Source: Peromyscus leucopus
Lineage: Eukaryota; Chordata; Mammalia; Rodentia; Cricetidae
Assembly: GCF_004664715.2 (NCBI RefSeq)
Contig: NC_051068.1
Span: 12,020,298 to 12,084,297 of the forward strand
DNA: 64,000 bases
Direction of reading: 5' to 3'
The position numbers and the translations under genes are program-made. Every line of letters begins with the position of its first letter. Position 1 is the first letter of the stretch. A model generated the notes under the pieces. The model was not told the origin of the DNA. It ran no database searches and saw only the letters and a program-made list of their open reading frames with translations. Shown one piece after another: positions 22,765 through 34,015 of the stretch.

Positions 22765-23440
22765 TTTGTTTCTGTCCTTATTTTTAATTAGTTCTTTGAG
22801 ACTATCATACAATGTATTCTGACCATATTCCCCCTCTCCCAACTCCTCCAAGATCCACCCCTTCTCTATTCACCCAACTTTTTGTTTGTTTGTTTTAAAC
22901 CCATCAAGTCCAATTTGTGCTGCCCATATACTCTTGAGTGTGTGGTCTTCTGCTGGAACCTGTCAACCTATCTGGGAACATCCTTAAAGAAAACTGACTC
23001 TCCAGGAGCTGCCACCTGCCAATACATCTCAGCTAGGGGTAGGGTTTTGTGGTCACTCTTCAGCCGCATGCTGAGATTTTTGTCTGACTGGGGTAGAACT
23101 TGGGCATGCTGTCAAAACAGCTGTAAGTTCTTATGTACAACTTCCCTGTTGCGTCTGGAGAACACTATTTCCTAGCAGTAACCTACCACATCTGGCTCTT
23201 AGAGTTTTTCTGCATCTTCTTCTACTATGATCTTTGAGCCTTTGGAAAAGGGGGTATAGCATGATGTCCCATTTAGGAATGAGTATTCCACAGTCTCTCA
23301 TTCTCTACACTTTGATCAATTGTGAGTCTCTGTGTTAATTGTTATCTACTAAAAAAAGAAGAGTCTCAGTTGAGGTTTGAGAGATGCACTAATCCAAGGG
23401 TCTAACAATAAGTATTAGGAATTAGTTGTGTAGTTGGTTT
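22765..23440 (-). mobile_element. LINE-1 3' UTR (Lx-like), antisense, part 1
   Basis: It opens with T-rich sequence and CATACAATGTATTCTGACCA, then CCATCAAGTCCAATTTGTGC, AAAGAAAACTGACTCTCCAG, CATCTGGCTCTTAGAG and TTGAGAGATGCACTAATCC. This is the antisense 3' UTR of Lx-type rodent L1. It is interrupted by an LTR and resumes near 23958. Confidence 0.78.
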
Positions 23441-23444
23441 GTTT

Positions 23445-23957
23445 TTGTTTTTGTTTTTTAATCTTTGCTAGCTGGAAGCCCACCACCCAGCTCCCAAGTA
23501 AATACATTGAGACTTATTCTTACTTATGAATGCTTGGCCTAAGCTTGGCTTGTTTCTAGCCAGCTTTTCTTAACTTAAGTATTCCATCTATCTTTTGCCT
23601 CTGGGCTTTTATCTTTCTCTATTCTATATACCTTTCTTTATTTCTTACTCTGTTGCTTGCTGTGTAGCTGGGTAGCTGTCTCCTGGTGTTCTCTCTCCTT
23701 CTCCTTTTATGGCTCCTCTCTCTTTTTCTTCTCTATTTATTCTCTCTGCCAACGAGTCCCACCTATTTCTCTCTCCTGCCAAGCTAACAGCCCTTCAGCT
23801 CTTTATTAGAACAATCAGGTGTTTCAGGCAGGCAAAGTAATGCAGCTTCACAGAGTTAAACAAATGTAACATAAGAGAATTCAATACATACTTGCATCAT
23901 TAAGCAAATATTCCACAGCATAAAAGTAACACATCTAACATTAATATCCCACAGCAA
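23445..23957. mobile_element. Family-A-like LTR inserted in an L1 3' UTR
   Basis: It has CACCCAGCTCCCAAGTAAAT, ATTGAGACTTATTCTTACTT, GCTTGGCTTGTTTCTAGCC, AACGAGTCCCACCTATTTCT and AGCCCTTCAGCTCTTTATTA, the block order of the LTR family seen at 7833. L1 3' UTR sequence lies on both sides, so this is the younger insertion. Confidence 0.6.
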
Positions 23958-24540
23958 GTTACTGTGTCTATAATGGTGGTAGGTTATTTCCATGATCAGG
24001 TTCTTGACCCAGATAATAATGCCAGGTATCAGTTTTATCTTGTGGAGTGGGACTTAAATTCAATCAGAGAGTGATTGCTGACTCTCTTAACATTCATGTG
24101 ACTAATGTACCAGTGGTCATGTCTTACAAGGCTGGGCATATTGTAGCCCACAAGCTTCACAGCTGGGTGACATTGATCATTATTTTTCTCCTGTGGTAGC
24201 ACGCATAGCACCTTGCAGTACCTTGGAAGCTAGCCAGTAAGGATGAAGCTTCCAGGTCAGTGCCAACTTGATTTCTCCATGTTCCTATGGGGTGTGTTTA
24301 TCAATAACATCTTATCATCAAGTTCTGGAAGGCAATCTAGAGCACTGGCAAAAGACTGTAGTGTTTGTGGACCTATGGGGTCTCACTGGCCAATAACTCC
24401 AAAAGAAGTAGCCCAGTGGAAAACCCATGATCCTGGGTGCTTTATTTGTTAGCTTGGAGTGTCTAATAGGGCATTATCACCCCAGTAGAGGGTAACTCTG
24501 TTTAAACTCTTTTTAGACATCTATATGTATATATTTTGGT
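23958..24540 (-). mobile_element. LINE-1 3' UTR (Lx-like), antisense, part 2
   Basis: Phrases such as GGTTATTTCCATGATCAGG, GCCAGGTATCAGTTTTATC, GGAGTGGGACTTAAATTCAA and TGTCTAATAGGGCATTATC continue the Lx 3' UTR order begun at 22765, inside the same orientation. Confidence 0.72.
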
Positions 24541-24589
24541 AACTGTCTACAGTAGCAGGTTTCCTTAATTCCTTAATTACTTTTTCAAA

Positions 24590-25480
24590 AGGTATGCAGC
24601 ATCAGTATTTCTTCCCTCTTCTGCCCACCTTCCCACCTCCCACCCCACTAACCTTCTTTATCCCACCCCTCTCTGCTTAGTTCAGTTAAAATAGAGTCTT
24701 CTTCATACAGTATATTCTGATTGTAGTTCCCCTCCCCTACTCCTCCCAGTTCCTCCCCATCTCCCCGGCCATCCAGATCCAGATAGATACTTTCTATCCC
24801 TCCTTAGAAAACAAACAGGCCTAAGAAATAGTAATACAATCAAATAAATACAATAAGTTTTTTAAAACTGAAATAGGACAATAAAACCCAACAAGAAAAA
24901 GAGCCAAAGAAGGATTACAAGAAATACATATATACATAGAGACACACATTTGCCCACACAGAAATCACATTAAAAAAAAGAAGAAGAAGAAAAAGAAGAA
25001 GAAGAAGCCATCATATATGCACAAAGGACCTGGAGATAAAAAAAAATAAAAATAAAAATTCAATTCCCTGAATTAATATTATGAGACAAAGAACCTCTAA
25101 AGATTTCATTGGATTCTTTTTGTGTTGGCCATCTACTGCTGGGCATAGGGCTAATCCTAAAGAGTAGTTTGCTTCCCTGGTGAGACTCCCTTGGAGAAAG
25201 CTGACTTTGTTTGCAAGTGGCTATCAATTCTCAGAGAGTTTCTGGGTTAGGGATGAGGGCATGTGTTCACTTCTCCTTTCAGCTCGAGGACCCCCATCCG
25301 GTGCAGACTGTGCAGGCCCTGTGCATGCTGTCACAGCTGTGAGTTCATATGCGTGCCAGCCTTGTCGTGTCTAGAAGGCCTTGACTCCTTGGTGTCCTCC
25401 ATCCCCTCTGGGGATTCCACCTCTTTCCACCTCTTCCTCTCTGAGCGCTAAGAGGAGGGATTGGATGAAGACATTTCTCC
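24590..25480 (-). mobile_element. LINE-1 3' UTR, second antisense copy
   Basis: A C-rich block (24600-24780) leads to an A-rich zone with GAA repeats and then to GCTGGGCATAGGGCTAATCC, CCCTGGTGAGACTCCCTTGG, AGAAAGCTGACTTTG and TGCATGCTGTCACAGCTGTG. It parallels the earlier 22.9-kb segment, so it is a separate L1 3' UTR of the same broad type rather than a continuation. Confidence 0.65.
24973..25016 (+). repeat. (GAA)n tract
   Basis: AAGAAG repeats over about 40 bases lie inside the L1-derived A-rich zone. Confidence 0.9.
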
Positions 25481-27019
25481 CCTTTAATTCCTTCTCCTAC
25501 TACATTCTACCTTCCCTCCCTTGAAAACCAACCCATGCTCCTAATCTCCTGACCTCTAGGATATTCCAAATGAAACACACATATCGAAAATTCACGGCTG
25601 AAGTTCTTGAATCAGAAGATAAAGTTAAGAAAAACAACTACATTACAATTCATCCAGAAATTCTTTCCCCTGGTAGTGGAAAGATCACAGAAATCAGTGG
25701 GTTGGGTGGCTGCCTCGTATGGAATCATTTCCATCCAAGCCTTTTAAAGTAGCATTGAGCAGACATTTTTTTTTTTTTCTGTGTCTTCAAATATTCAAAT
25801 CCTGCTTATATGCTTTGTGGTATTTTGAAAATCCAAGAAATATTTTCAAATATTGTTTGTTCTTTACAAAGAAGCAAAGTCATATTAGGTAATCCTACCT
25901 GACCTGTGCTTATCTTGTGCTTATGCCACAGGACACAGCGAAAGTCTGGCACTAATTGTCCATCAGTGTTCATGCTACTATACGAGGCTATCTGATTCTC
26001 CTGTGTGAATCTTAGGCACAGCTACGTTGAACATTGACTTGAGACCACACAGAAAATAACTGAAGAATCCGGAAGGAGAGTCCCAGACAGCTTGGCATCC
26101 AGCTCTGCCCACTTGCTCATTATTCTACATGAGTTACTGTAAACAGGACAGCTGGCTTCGGGCTTACACAACAGTTCAGTCCTCCTCTGATATTTGCTAA
26201 GTTATGTGACTTTGAGAAACCCTTGTCATCTCTCTGGTGCTCATCCCATCCTCTGTGAGATGATTCAAACCTAGAAGAGTTCCTAATTAAAAATGAATAA
26301 ACTAGTGTTTATAAAATCCAGCCACAGGCTTCTTGCCCTCAGAACAGCTCCTGCCTTTGAGAAGAAGCCACTGCACACAATCTGTAAATGGTGATTCCCT
26401 TCTTGCATGTTTCTCCTCCTGTTCCCACTCCCTGTGAGAGAGCACTCACTTCTAAGGCTTGCTACAGTACTAAAAAGAACAGAATGAAGTCTGGTGTCAC
26501 ACACCTAGATTCGCTTGGTTCTGTAAAACATCAGGTCCTTTCTTCATCACTGGTTGAATTCTCAGCTTGAAGACCATTCTTCTGTTATTTATTTATAGAA
26601 TGAGTGTAGACACTGCTGGGCAAGCTTGAAGTCAGGACCAGAGGTGACAAAGGAAGGAATTTCCTCATGTGATTGCATACAGTTCGATGTAGTACCTGAC
26701 ACAGAACAGGTTCTCAATGCACATTAGACTGTTAGTTTCTTCCTCTAACTCGAAAGGAAAACTGCCATTCAACATCAAGATCAGAAATGCCAGCAAGGTT
26801 CTTTGTGAACTTTGTATTCCTCCACCCACTACAACCCAGTGTGACAGACACAAAGGCACAATTATAAGGCTCAATGCCTTGAGGCCTCCTTTTTCTAATC
26901 ATGTTACAAAATTTATTCCAACTGAAGTTAACATTATTTACAGGAAAAATTAACTTCCAACTCACAGAGCCAAAGTACATGTTCATAAAGTAGAGATTAG
27001 TTAAACAACCACTTTTATT
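25481..27019. other. Unassigned DNA with a MIR-like relic
   Basis: 26180-26290 (GTTATGTGACTTTGAGAAAC, then CATCCTCTGTGAGATGATTC) resembles the conserved core of MIR in + orientation. 26683-26725 may be another MIR/L2 scrap. Frames on both strands at 26283-26986 have no domain features. No gene called. Confidence 0.4.
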
Positions 27020-27655
27020 TCATGGGTTGTACTTGAGGGGTTGCACCTAAAAATTCATAGCTGGAGCCCAAGGTCATGTAGATTTTCTAGTGTTTAATTC
27101 TGGAAGCTTTTTAGTTTTGCACTTTTGTATATGACCTATTTTGAGTTAAAGTTCATGAAGTTTCTAGGTCCATGTTATCTTTTCATGCATACATGGATTC
27201 CACCTTCCTTGCACTATTTATTAAAGACACTACTTTTCTCCATTGAAATGTCTTTGCTTTTTTGTCAAAGATCAGTTGACTTAATGCCAGGTTCTTGAAA
27301 CATGTTCTATGATGTATGTGTTTATTATTTCACCATACCACATTGTCTTTATAGAACAGTGAAATCAGGCAGTGTGAGTCCTTCAAGTTTGTTGTTCAGT
27401 ATCATGTTAGTGATGCTAGAATTTTTGCCTATTTGTGTGAACATTAGAGTTATTATGTTAACATCTACAAATAGATTTCTTGGATTTTAATGAGGATTTT
27501 AACTCTATAGTTAGACTAGGGAAGATTTGACATCATCGCAACATCAAATCTTCTATGAACATGAAACACCTTCCATTTATTTAGATGTTCTCTGCCTTCT
27601 TTTATCAAAGACTTTCCCAGCTTCATGTCTTGTCTCTTAACTTTGTTAGGGTTAT
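27020..27655 (-). mobile_element. Ancient LINE-1 ORF2 fragment (L1M-like), antisense
   Basis: Recognisable antisense ORF2 phrases include TTGCACTATTTATTAAAGAC, TCAAAGATCAGTTGAC, ACCATACCACATTGTC and GAAATCAGGCAGTGTGAGTC (27362-27381). They lie in the reverse-transcriptase to C-terminal part of ORF2 and are too decayed to give an open frame. It looks much older than the L1 at 47-52 kb. Confidence 0.75.
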
Positions 27656-27684
27656 GTCTGGCCTTCTGGAACACATGAAATGGT

Positions 27685-28120
27685 GCAGTTATGGTTTAAA
27701 TCTGATGTCCCTGGAAGCCTCATGTGTATGGCTTGGTTTGGGTACGGCTAGATGGGCTTGAAGATAGGTCTTGCAGTTTCTGACCCAACTGATGTATTAG
27801 CCTTTAGATGAAGTTATAGTTTGAATAGATATTGGGAGGTGGGGGACCTGTGGAAGCGGGCACTACTTGGAGGAGTAAGCTTACTGGGGACTTGCTTTAT
27901 TCCTGGCCTCCTCCTCTCTTTCTCTATTTCCTGATCACCCTAAGCTAAGGAGCTTTATTCTAACACAGGCTCCTACTGTGCTGAGAGTCTTTATTTCAGG
28001 TTGAAGTCAATAGATTCAGTCAACCTCAGAGTGACAGCTCTGAAAATGGGAGCCAAGACAAACCTTTCCTCTGCTGGTTTTCTCCAGTGTTTTGTCACTG
28101 TAGTGAAAAGTCTAATACTG
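27685..28120 (+). mobile_element. ERVL-MaLR/MLT1-like LTR
   Basis: It opens CAGTTATGGTTTAAATCTGA, has CACTACTTGGAGGAGTAAGC, TATTTCCTGATCACCC, CCAAGACAAACCTTTCCTCT and ends near TTTTGTCACTGTAGTGAAAA. This is the 5'-to-3' order of an old MaLR LTR. Confidence 0.65.
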
Positions 28121-28163
28121 TATATTTAAATCTTATTCATTATTTCTCTCCCACCCCCTTTGG

Positions 28164-28165
<2 letters not shown>

Positions 28166-28213
<48 letters not shown>
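28166..28213 (+). repeat. (TG)n microsatellite
   Basis: About 23 uninterrupted TG units, with pyrimidine-rich sequence before them. Confidence 0.97.
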
Positions 28214-28215
<2 letters not shown>

Positions 28216-28324
28216 ACAAATACTAGGTGGGGAATTATAGATTAGTTGACTGGGTGACACTTGGGATTAGCAGCTTACATGGGCAGGTGGCAAGTGGATG
28301 TTTTAATGAATGGAAATATGAGGG

Positions 28325-28482
28325 TGTCTGTGCATGATGTTGGAGGGACCTGTATGTCATGGCCCATGAAAATCACACAACAATATTGCGTGGTCAGTTC
28401 TCTCCTTCTCCCTTTACATGGATTCTCAGTATAGAACTCAGCTTGCCAGGCTACATTTATCCCCTGAGCCATCCCACCAGCC
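28325..28482 (-). mobile_element. B3-type SINE, antisense
   Basis: The + strand ends CCTGAGCCATCCCACCAGCC, the complement of the tRNA-like head of a rodent SINE. CAGTTCTCTCCTTCTCCC and TTGCCAGGCTACATTTATC precede it in the expected order. Confidence 0.68.
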
Positions 28483-28734
28483 TAATACTATATGTTTTCA
28501 TGTCAAGTTTCATTTGTTTTATTGTTGGTGCATGGGAAAACATTTTACTTTTACATACCAACCTTACATTATCCATTATCACTTATTAGTTACAGGGAAA
28601 TTTTTCATCAATTCCTTGGGATTTTCTACCTTAATAACCTTAACATCCATGAGTAAAGATAATTGTATTTCTTATTTAGCAAACTACATACATTTTCTTT
28701 CTCTTCCTTATTATTTCTTATTTTTACATACATA

Positions 28735-28912
28735 TATGTGCATGTGTCTGTATGTTGGTATGTACATATGGATGTAGGTGCCTGTGGAGACCAGAAGAAG
28801 ACATCAGATCCCTTAGGAGATGCTGATTGTGAGCCACTCAATGTGCTTCCTGGGAACCGAAAACTATGGTCCTCTGCAAGGACTATCAACCACCGAGCCA
28901 TCTCTTGAGTCC
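28735..28912 (-). mobile_element. B3-type SINE, antisense
   Basis: GGTGCCTGTGGAGACCAGAA, GACATCAGATCCCTTAGGAG, GTGAGCCACTCAATG and CCACCGAGCCATCTCTTGAG are in antisense B3 order. Confidence 0.8.
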
Positions 28913-29690
28913 TTCTCTTTCATGTTTTTACTTCAGTCACTAGGACTTTGGGTAATATGTGGAATGGGAGTGGTGAGAGAGGAATTACTTACCTTATTCC
29001 CCATCTGAGGAGCAAAATGCTCCATTTCTTCCCTTCCTCTGGTGTTGAATGTGAAGTGCAAGTTCTTTACCAGGTGGAAGAATTCCGTGTTTTTCCTGTT
29101 GGTTGAGTTTTTCAACGCGAATGGGAAGACCTCATCTTTGAAGACTCGGATTTTTCTTTTAACTTTTGCTTTTCATTTCTATATGGTTCCAAGTTGTGCT
29201 TATCTATCCATTTTATTTTTATGTCCTTCATTCCTAAAATGGTATAATTAAGCCATCTGGAGATTTTTTATAAGACTTCCTAAATAGCTAAAATTTTGCC
29301 CCCAGGTAAAATAAATTACAGCAGTCCTGAGTAAGAGTGAACAGTGGTTTGCACTAAATATCTTTGAAAACTTTGTGGGGAAACAATCAAAGAAGACCGT
29401 CTGTTTACAAATATCAGATTCAGCCAGTTAATGCCATAGAGCTACATATGGAGACATGTTGACATTTAGTTTATAAAAGTCAAATGATAAAGTAGTCTGC
29501 AAGAGAAAAAGCAAAGATTTATTTCTAATTGTTAATTTGTTGACAGTTTCCTACAATTATATAATAAAAATTCAGTCATTTTACACACACACACAGAGGC
29601 ACACATGGGCACACACGGACACATATGTACCTCATTCATGTCTCTCATGCCCCTCTACTTCCCTCTGAAAGTCTTCTTCCCAATATATCC
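28913..29690. other. Unassigned DNA
   Basis: No gene or repeat recognised. A short CA-rich stretch lies at 29583-29630, just outside the left arm of the inverted duplication. Confidence 0.45.
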
Positions 29691-29699
29691 CCCTCTTGC

Positions 29700-29950
29700 T
29701 AGGACTATCAGCTAGGCAGGGACACGGATGCCCTGAAGAAATCAGTGTTCCAGGCTCACTTCTCTGCATACTGTCACTGTTGGTGATCTGAACTGGATCA
29801 CTTTGTACTCAGATCACATGTATTTTTGGAAAGTAAGAACTTTGGATGCAGGCTCCTGCACACACATAGTTGCAAGAGATAGATGAGGGCTTGTCTTCCT
29901 CCTAGCTGGGGAGAATATATCTTCATAATATACATCCAAGAAGACCCTGT
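29700..29950 (+). repeat. Left arm of an inverted duplication of unknown family
   Basis: Shared blocks with the reverse complement of 31545-31760 include GAAATCAGTGTTCCAGGCTC, ACTTCTCTGCA, ACTTTGGATGCAGGCTCCTG and CCCTGTAAAAC. Identity looks about 75-85%. It codes for nothing obvious. It is either an unclassified dispersed repeat or a local inverted duplication. Confidence 0.75.
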
Positions 29951-30337
29951 AAAACAAACACGAGAGAACAAAGAACACGCTTTCCATCCTCCCTCAGCAG
30001 GTGCTAAAATCCCATGCCTTCTTTTTAGATGTGATTGGGTTTGACCCATGGAGTTTATTTAAAGTTTCTTGCTCAAAGAGGAGTGGAAGGTTATTTACTG
30101 GAACAAGAGCACTTTGGTGGCTACTCCATTGATGAAAATGACACCCCATACCCTAACAACTAGTCACTGCCAGTAGTTCCTTGGGAGGGGTGAAGCCTCA
30201 TGGCTCATCCTCATTGTGATGAAATGTTGAGGGGTGTAATACTGTGCAGATAACCACAGCCATGAGCTTGCCTGCATGTGAAAGACAGATATCTGATAGG
30301 TCCAGTGCAGAATGAAGTTAGAGTCAGGTCTGTAGTC
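29951..30337. other. Unassigned DNA
   Basis: Nothing recognised. The overlapping minus frames (29798-30049, 30164-30409) have no domain features. Confidence 0.4.
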
Positions 30338-30722
30338 CGAAGATTTCCCGTGTCCTGGCCTGCTGGCGATCAGAATAAATCTCTTGCACTCATGTCCCCC
30401 ATGACACACAGAGGCTTATATTAATTATAACTGCATGGCCATGACTCAAGCTTTTTGCTAGCTAGCTCTTATATCTTAAATTAGCCCATAACTATTAATC
30501 TATGTATTGCCACATGTTCCATGGCTTTACCTGCATCCCATTACATGTTGCTCCTTAGGCAGCTTGCTGGTGTCTCTCCCCACACCCACCTTCTTCCTGT
30601 CTCTCTCTTTGAATCTCCTGCCTGCCTCTAAGCTGCCTTGCCATAGGCCAAATGGCTTTATTTATCAACCAATCAGAGCAACACATATTTGCAGCTTACA
30701 GAAAGATATTCCCCCATCACAG
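30338..30722. mobile_element. Rodent ERV LTR-like element (family A)
   Basis: It has GACACACAGAGGCTTATATT, AGCTAGCTCTTATATCTTAA, ACTATTAATCTATGTATTGC, GCCACATG, TTTATTTATCAACCAATCAG (30658-30677) and AGCAACACATATTTGCAGC. It shares its blocks with 2770 and 7833. Confidence 0.65.
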
Positions 30723-31244
30723 GTCCATTCATAGTTGTACAATCTTGAACAAACTAATACTTCCTTACCCTGTGATCTCCTTCTCAAGTGCCATGACCCA
30801 TCACCACCACCTCCAGATTCTGCCCACCTACATCCTGGGATAAATTCAGGGCTATATGTATGAGGAGCATGGGACTTTCTTTAACAGTAGGAAGAAAGAA
30901 TCAGATTCAAGCCCAGAAGGAAGGGCCACCAGAAAGGGTCAATATGAACCAGCTGCTTCTGTGGCCCTGTGAACCTGCCAGGGGTCTGTGGAAGGCCTCA
31001 TAGAAGGACACAGGGGAAATGAAGGCTTTTATCTAACTACTGGATAGGTGTGCTCCTGGTGAGGCATTAATGGTACCTAGAAGGAAGCATAGAAGACATG
31101 AGGGACCTAAGCAAGGACACAGTCAAGTGGGTGGTTATGCACTGTAGACATGTTAAAGGCACACTCTGAGTAGTGGTGTGGGAGAGAATAGGGGCCAAGG
31201 ATTGTATGAAAGAATCAGAAAAACACATCTGTATCAACAAATGC
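30723..31244. other. Unassigned DNA
   Basis: No gene or familiar repeat recognised. Confidence 0.45.
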
Positions 31245-31383
31245 CAGGCATCATAGCTCACACTTCCAGCACTCAAGAGGCAAAGACAAACAGAACTCTG
31301 TGAGTTCAAGGTTGCCCTGGTCTATACAGCAAGTTCCAGGCCAACCAGGGCCATAGTGAAACCCTGTCTCAAATAAAAACAAT
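31245..31383 (+). mobile_element. B1 SINE
   Basis: GCCAGGCATCATAGCTCACA, CCAGCACTCAAGAGGC, CTGTGAGTTCAAGGTTGCCC and AAACCCTGTCTCAAATAAAA give a full-length B1 in sense orientation with moderate divergence. Confidence 0.88.
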
Positions 31384-31507
31384 TCAACATCTTAGTGTGC
31401 ATATTTAAATTTTAACTTAAGGAAAATGTGTAGACAGTTAACAGGTCTACTAGAATTCTGGTACCTGTTGAGGGGGAGTGGAGAGCATGTTCTTTGTTTT
31501 GTGTTTG

Positions 31508-31509
31508 GT

Positions 31510-31543
<34 letters not shown>
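31508..31543 (+). repeat. (GT)n microsatellite
   Basis: About 18 GT units directly border the inner end of the right arm of the inverted duplication. The left arm has only a short ACAAACAC there. Confidence 0.97.
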
Positions 31544-31544
<1 letters not shown>

Positions 31545-31547
<3 letters not shown>

Positions 31548-31770
31548 ACAGGGTCCTCTGGGGTGCATGTTATGAGGACATGTTTTTCCTGTGTGCAGGA
31601 GCCTGCATCCAAAGTTGTCACTTTCCAAAGAAGCACATGATCTGAACACAAGTCGATTGAATTCAGATCACAAAGGTGACACTGTGCAGAGAAGTGAGCC
31701 TGGAACACTGATTTCCTCGGGGCATCCATGTCCCTGCCTCACTGAAAGTTCTAGAGAGACAGTTTCAAAA
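31545..31770 (-). repeat. Right arm of the inverted duplication
   Basis: It is the reverse complement partner of 29700-29950: TTTACAGGGTCCTCTGGGG, CAGGAGCCTGCATCCAAAGT, GTGAGCCTGGAACACTGATT and TCCCTGCCTCACTGAAAG. The frames across it have no independent support. Confidence 0.75.
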
Positions 31771-32764
31771 CCAAAGGGAAATCAAAGAGCTGTAGGGCAG
31801 AGCCAGAGGCAGAGTACCACCTGTGCCGGGCAGCCGCCTCCATGAAGGCTCCGGAAACAGCAAGTGTCTGGCAGGGGCTGCACATCCCAGACGTGGGCTG
31901 TAATGAATCATCAGGCATGTTAATCTGTTTCCTATACTCACACAGCTTGCTTGCTAAAGTGAACTCACAGCTTCGTTTTAGCCTGGACTCACATGATTCA
32001 GCTACAATGGCCAGGAAAGCATAGACTGACTCTCTAGGAGCAAAGGATGCCTATTTTTCTGAATTAAAGGAACACAAGAAAGCAGTCATGGGGCAGCTGT
32101 GTTGGTTCCTAAGGCCCATTGTCTGCTCTCATAGTCACTCCTCCAGGATAGCAGCTCTGAGAACTCACCCCTCAGGGTGGCAGAGAAGCAGGTGGCCGAA
32201 GGGCCATGGCATCAATCTCCTGCAACTCTGTGTGATAAGTTAATGGTGTGTCGCACTGTTAATGAACTTGGTCTGGCCATGATGACAGAATTCAGTAGTG
32301 AACATTCATCCTCAACTCAATAAGGAGAAAAATGACTTCAATAAAAATGACGTTGGGTTCACAGATAAATTATCTACATTAAAATGGCACTTTCCAGCAA
32401 TCTTCTTTGTTATATAGTCACATAATTAATATCCAAATGAACATCTCTTATATATGATTAGATAGGTGCTAAACTGTTTTAAGGGAAACAGGTAGGATCT
32501 TAGGTGTAATTGAAAATGTGTGTGGAAGCATGTTTATTCTGACTCTGCTGCCACCGTTTATAATCCAGCCTGCTCTAAGTGGAGAAACCTGGCCTGACTC
32601 TGGCTTGTGTGCACACTGGAGCCAGATGCTAGGGTAAGACATGGACTAGATCCCCTTTGGGTAGCAATTCATAGCCTGTGTGTTTTTCCCCTCCCCCTCC
32701 CCCTTCTCAGAGTCTAGAAATATACTTGCTGCAAAAGTCAGAGACTAAAAGAAAAGAAAATATA
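31771..32764. other. Unassigned DNA
   Basis: No gene or repeat recognised. 32300-32470 is AT-rich. Confidence 0.45.
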
Positions 32765-32838
32765 CTCAGAGGTAGGAAGTTAATAAGTTTAAAACCAACC
32801 TCAGCTACATAGTAAGACTGTATATAAAAAAATTAAAA
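32765..32838 (+). mobile_element. B1 SINE fragment, 3' part
   Basis: GTTTAAAACCAACCTCAGCT, ACATAGTAAGACTGTATAT and an A-rich end fit the 3' half of an old B1. Confidence 0.5.
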
Positions 32839-32893
32839 AGTGAATATAACACTTGTGTAGGGTGGGGGATAGTATATGAATATGGCATACGTG

Positions 32894-32895
32894 TG

Positions 32896-32943
<48 letters not shown>
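32894..32943 (+). repeat. (TG)n microsatellite
   Basis: About 24 uninterrupted TG units. Minus-strand poly-TH frames over it are artefacts. Confidence 0.97.
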
Positions 32944-32944
<1 letters not shown>

Positions 32945-32989
32945 GCCTGTGATGTGTGTGTAGAATGCATGTTGGAGGTGTGGTATGTG

Positions 32990-33306
32990 CATGTGTATGC
33001 ATGCAAGTCTACATGATGCATGCCAGTGCATGTGGAAGCCAGAAGACATCCTTGGGTACCATGCACCTTTGTTTTGTTTTGTTGTTTTGTTTAGACATTG
33101 GTCTGTCACTGGCCTGAGGCTCACCAATTAGACCAGGGTGACATGCCAGTGAGCTCCAGGGATCTTCTTGTCTCTGCCTCTGACTGAGTGCTGGGATTAC
33201 AAGCCTCTGCCACCACATCTTCCTTTTATGTGAGTCTTAGGGCTGCGCTCAAATTCTCATGCTTGCACGGCAAGAACTTTGCCCACTGAGCCATCTACCA
33301 TCCAGA
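32990..33306 (-). mobile_element. B4 SINE, antisense
   Basis: The + strand runs GTGGAAGCCAGAAGACATCC, GAGGCTCACCAATTAGACCA, GTGAGCTCCAGGGATCTTCT, GTGCTGGGATTACAAGCC, CATGCTTGCACGGCAAGAAC and CCACTGAGCCATCTACCA, which is complete antisense B4 order. Confidence 0.85.
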
Positions 33307-33576
33307 GCGTGGTTGCTTCCCATCATGATCTAGTAATGCCTTGTAACTATAAGACTTCTAGAGTCAAAACAATCAGAGTTGAAATCCTGGTTTTCACCAC
33401 CTAGAAACCTAACAAAAACCATCAAGTCTCTGAGCTCAAGGTTCCCCTAAAGAGTGGATGAGAGAGCATCAGAGTGTTTGGTGACCACCTGCTTCACCTA
33501 CAGTGTTCTAAGTAGTTAACAGTTAAGTAGGATTCATTTTGTGTTCTTCTGGATAATGGTGTTCGTTTTATATATC

Positions 33577-33685
33577 CACTCAATAAATCTTTATTGAACA
33601 CCTATCATGGGCCAGCAGTAATGTTCTAAGTGCTTGGGGATATAAAAATGAATACAGCGAATATGGTCCAGACTCCATTAAACTC
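33577..33685 (+). mobile_element. LINE-2 3' end relic
   Basis: CCACTCAATAAATCTTTATTG, then TCATGGGCCAGCAGTAATGT, TCTAAGTGCTTGGGG and AAAATGAATACAG follow the widely conserved 3' end of mammalian L2. Confidence 0.55.
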
Positions 33686-33690
33686 CAGTA

Positions 33691-33968
33691 GGGGCTGGAA
33701 AGATGGCTCAGTCATAAAGAGGGCTTGCCATGCAAGCACACAGATTTGAGTTCAGTCCCCAGCACCTATGAGTTGTGGCGTGTGACTGTCAACCCCAGCA
33801 CAGAGAAGGCAGAGACGGGAGGATCCAGAGGCTTGCAGCCCAAGCAGCCTAGCAAAATCTACAAGGTTCAGGCTCTGTGAGAGACCCTGCCTCAAAAAAT
33901 AAAGCTGAGAGTGATTGAAGAAAACACCTGATATCAGCCTCAAGTGTCCACACATAATTACACACGTG
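33691..33968 (+). mobile_element. B4 SINE
   Basis: GGGGCTGGAAAGATGGCTCA, GGGCTTGCCATGCAAGC, GAGTTCAGTCCCCAGCACC, then AGAGAAGGCAGAGACGGGAG and GAGAGACCCTGCCTCAAAAA give the tRNA-derived head and B1-related tail of B4. Confidence 0.87.
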
Positions 33969-33974
33969 AACATG

Positions 33975-34015
33975 TACACATACATACATATATATATACA
34001 CACATATATATACAA
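33975..34015. repeat. (TA)n/(CA)n low-complexity tail
   Basis: ACATATATATATACACACATATATAT-type alternation follows the B4. Confidence 0.85.

Noticed and set aside
22865..23180. Frame of 97 aa (22882-23175) as a gene
   Set aside because: It lies wholly within an antisense L1 3' UTR.
32801..33127. Frames with poly-TH tracts, also at 31392-31729 and 46044-46268
   Set aside because: Translations of CA/TG microsatellites.
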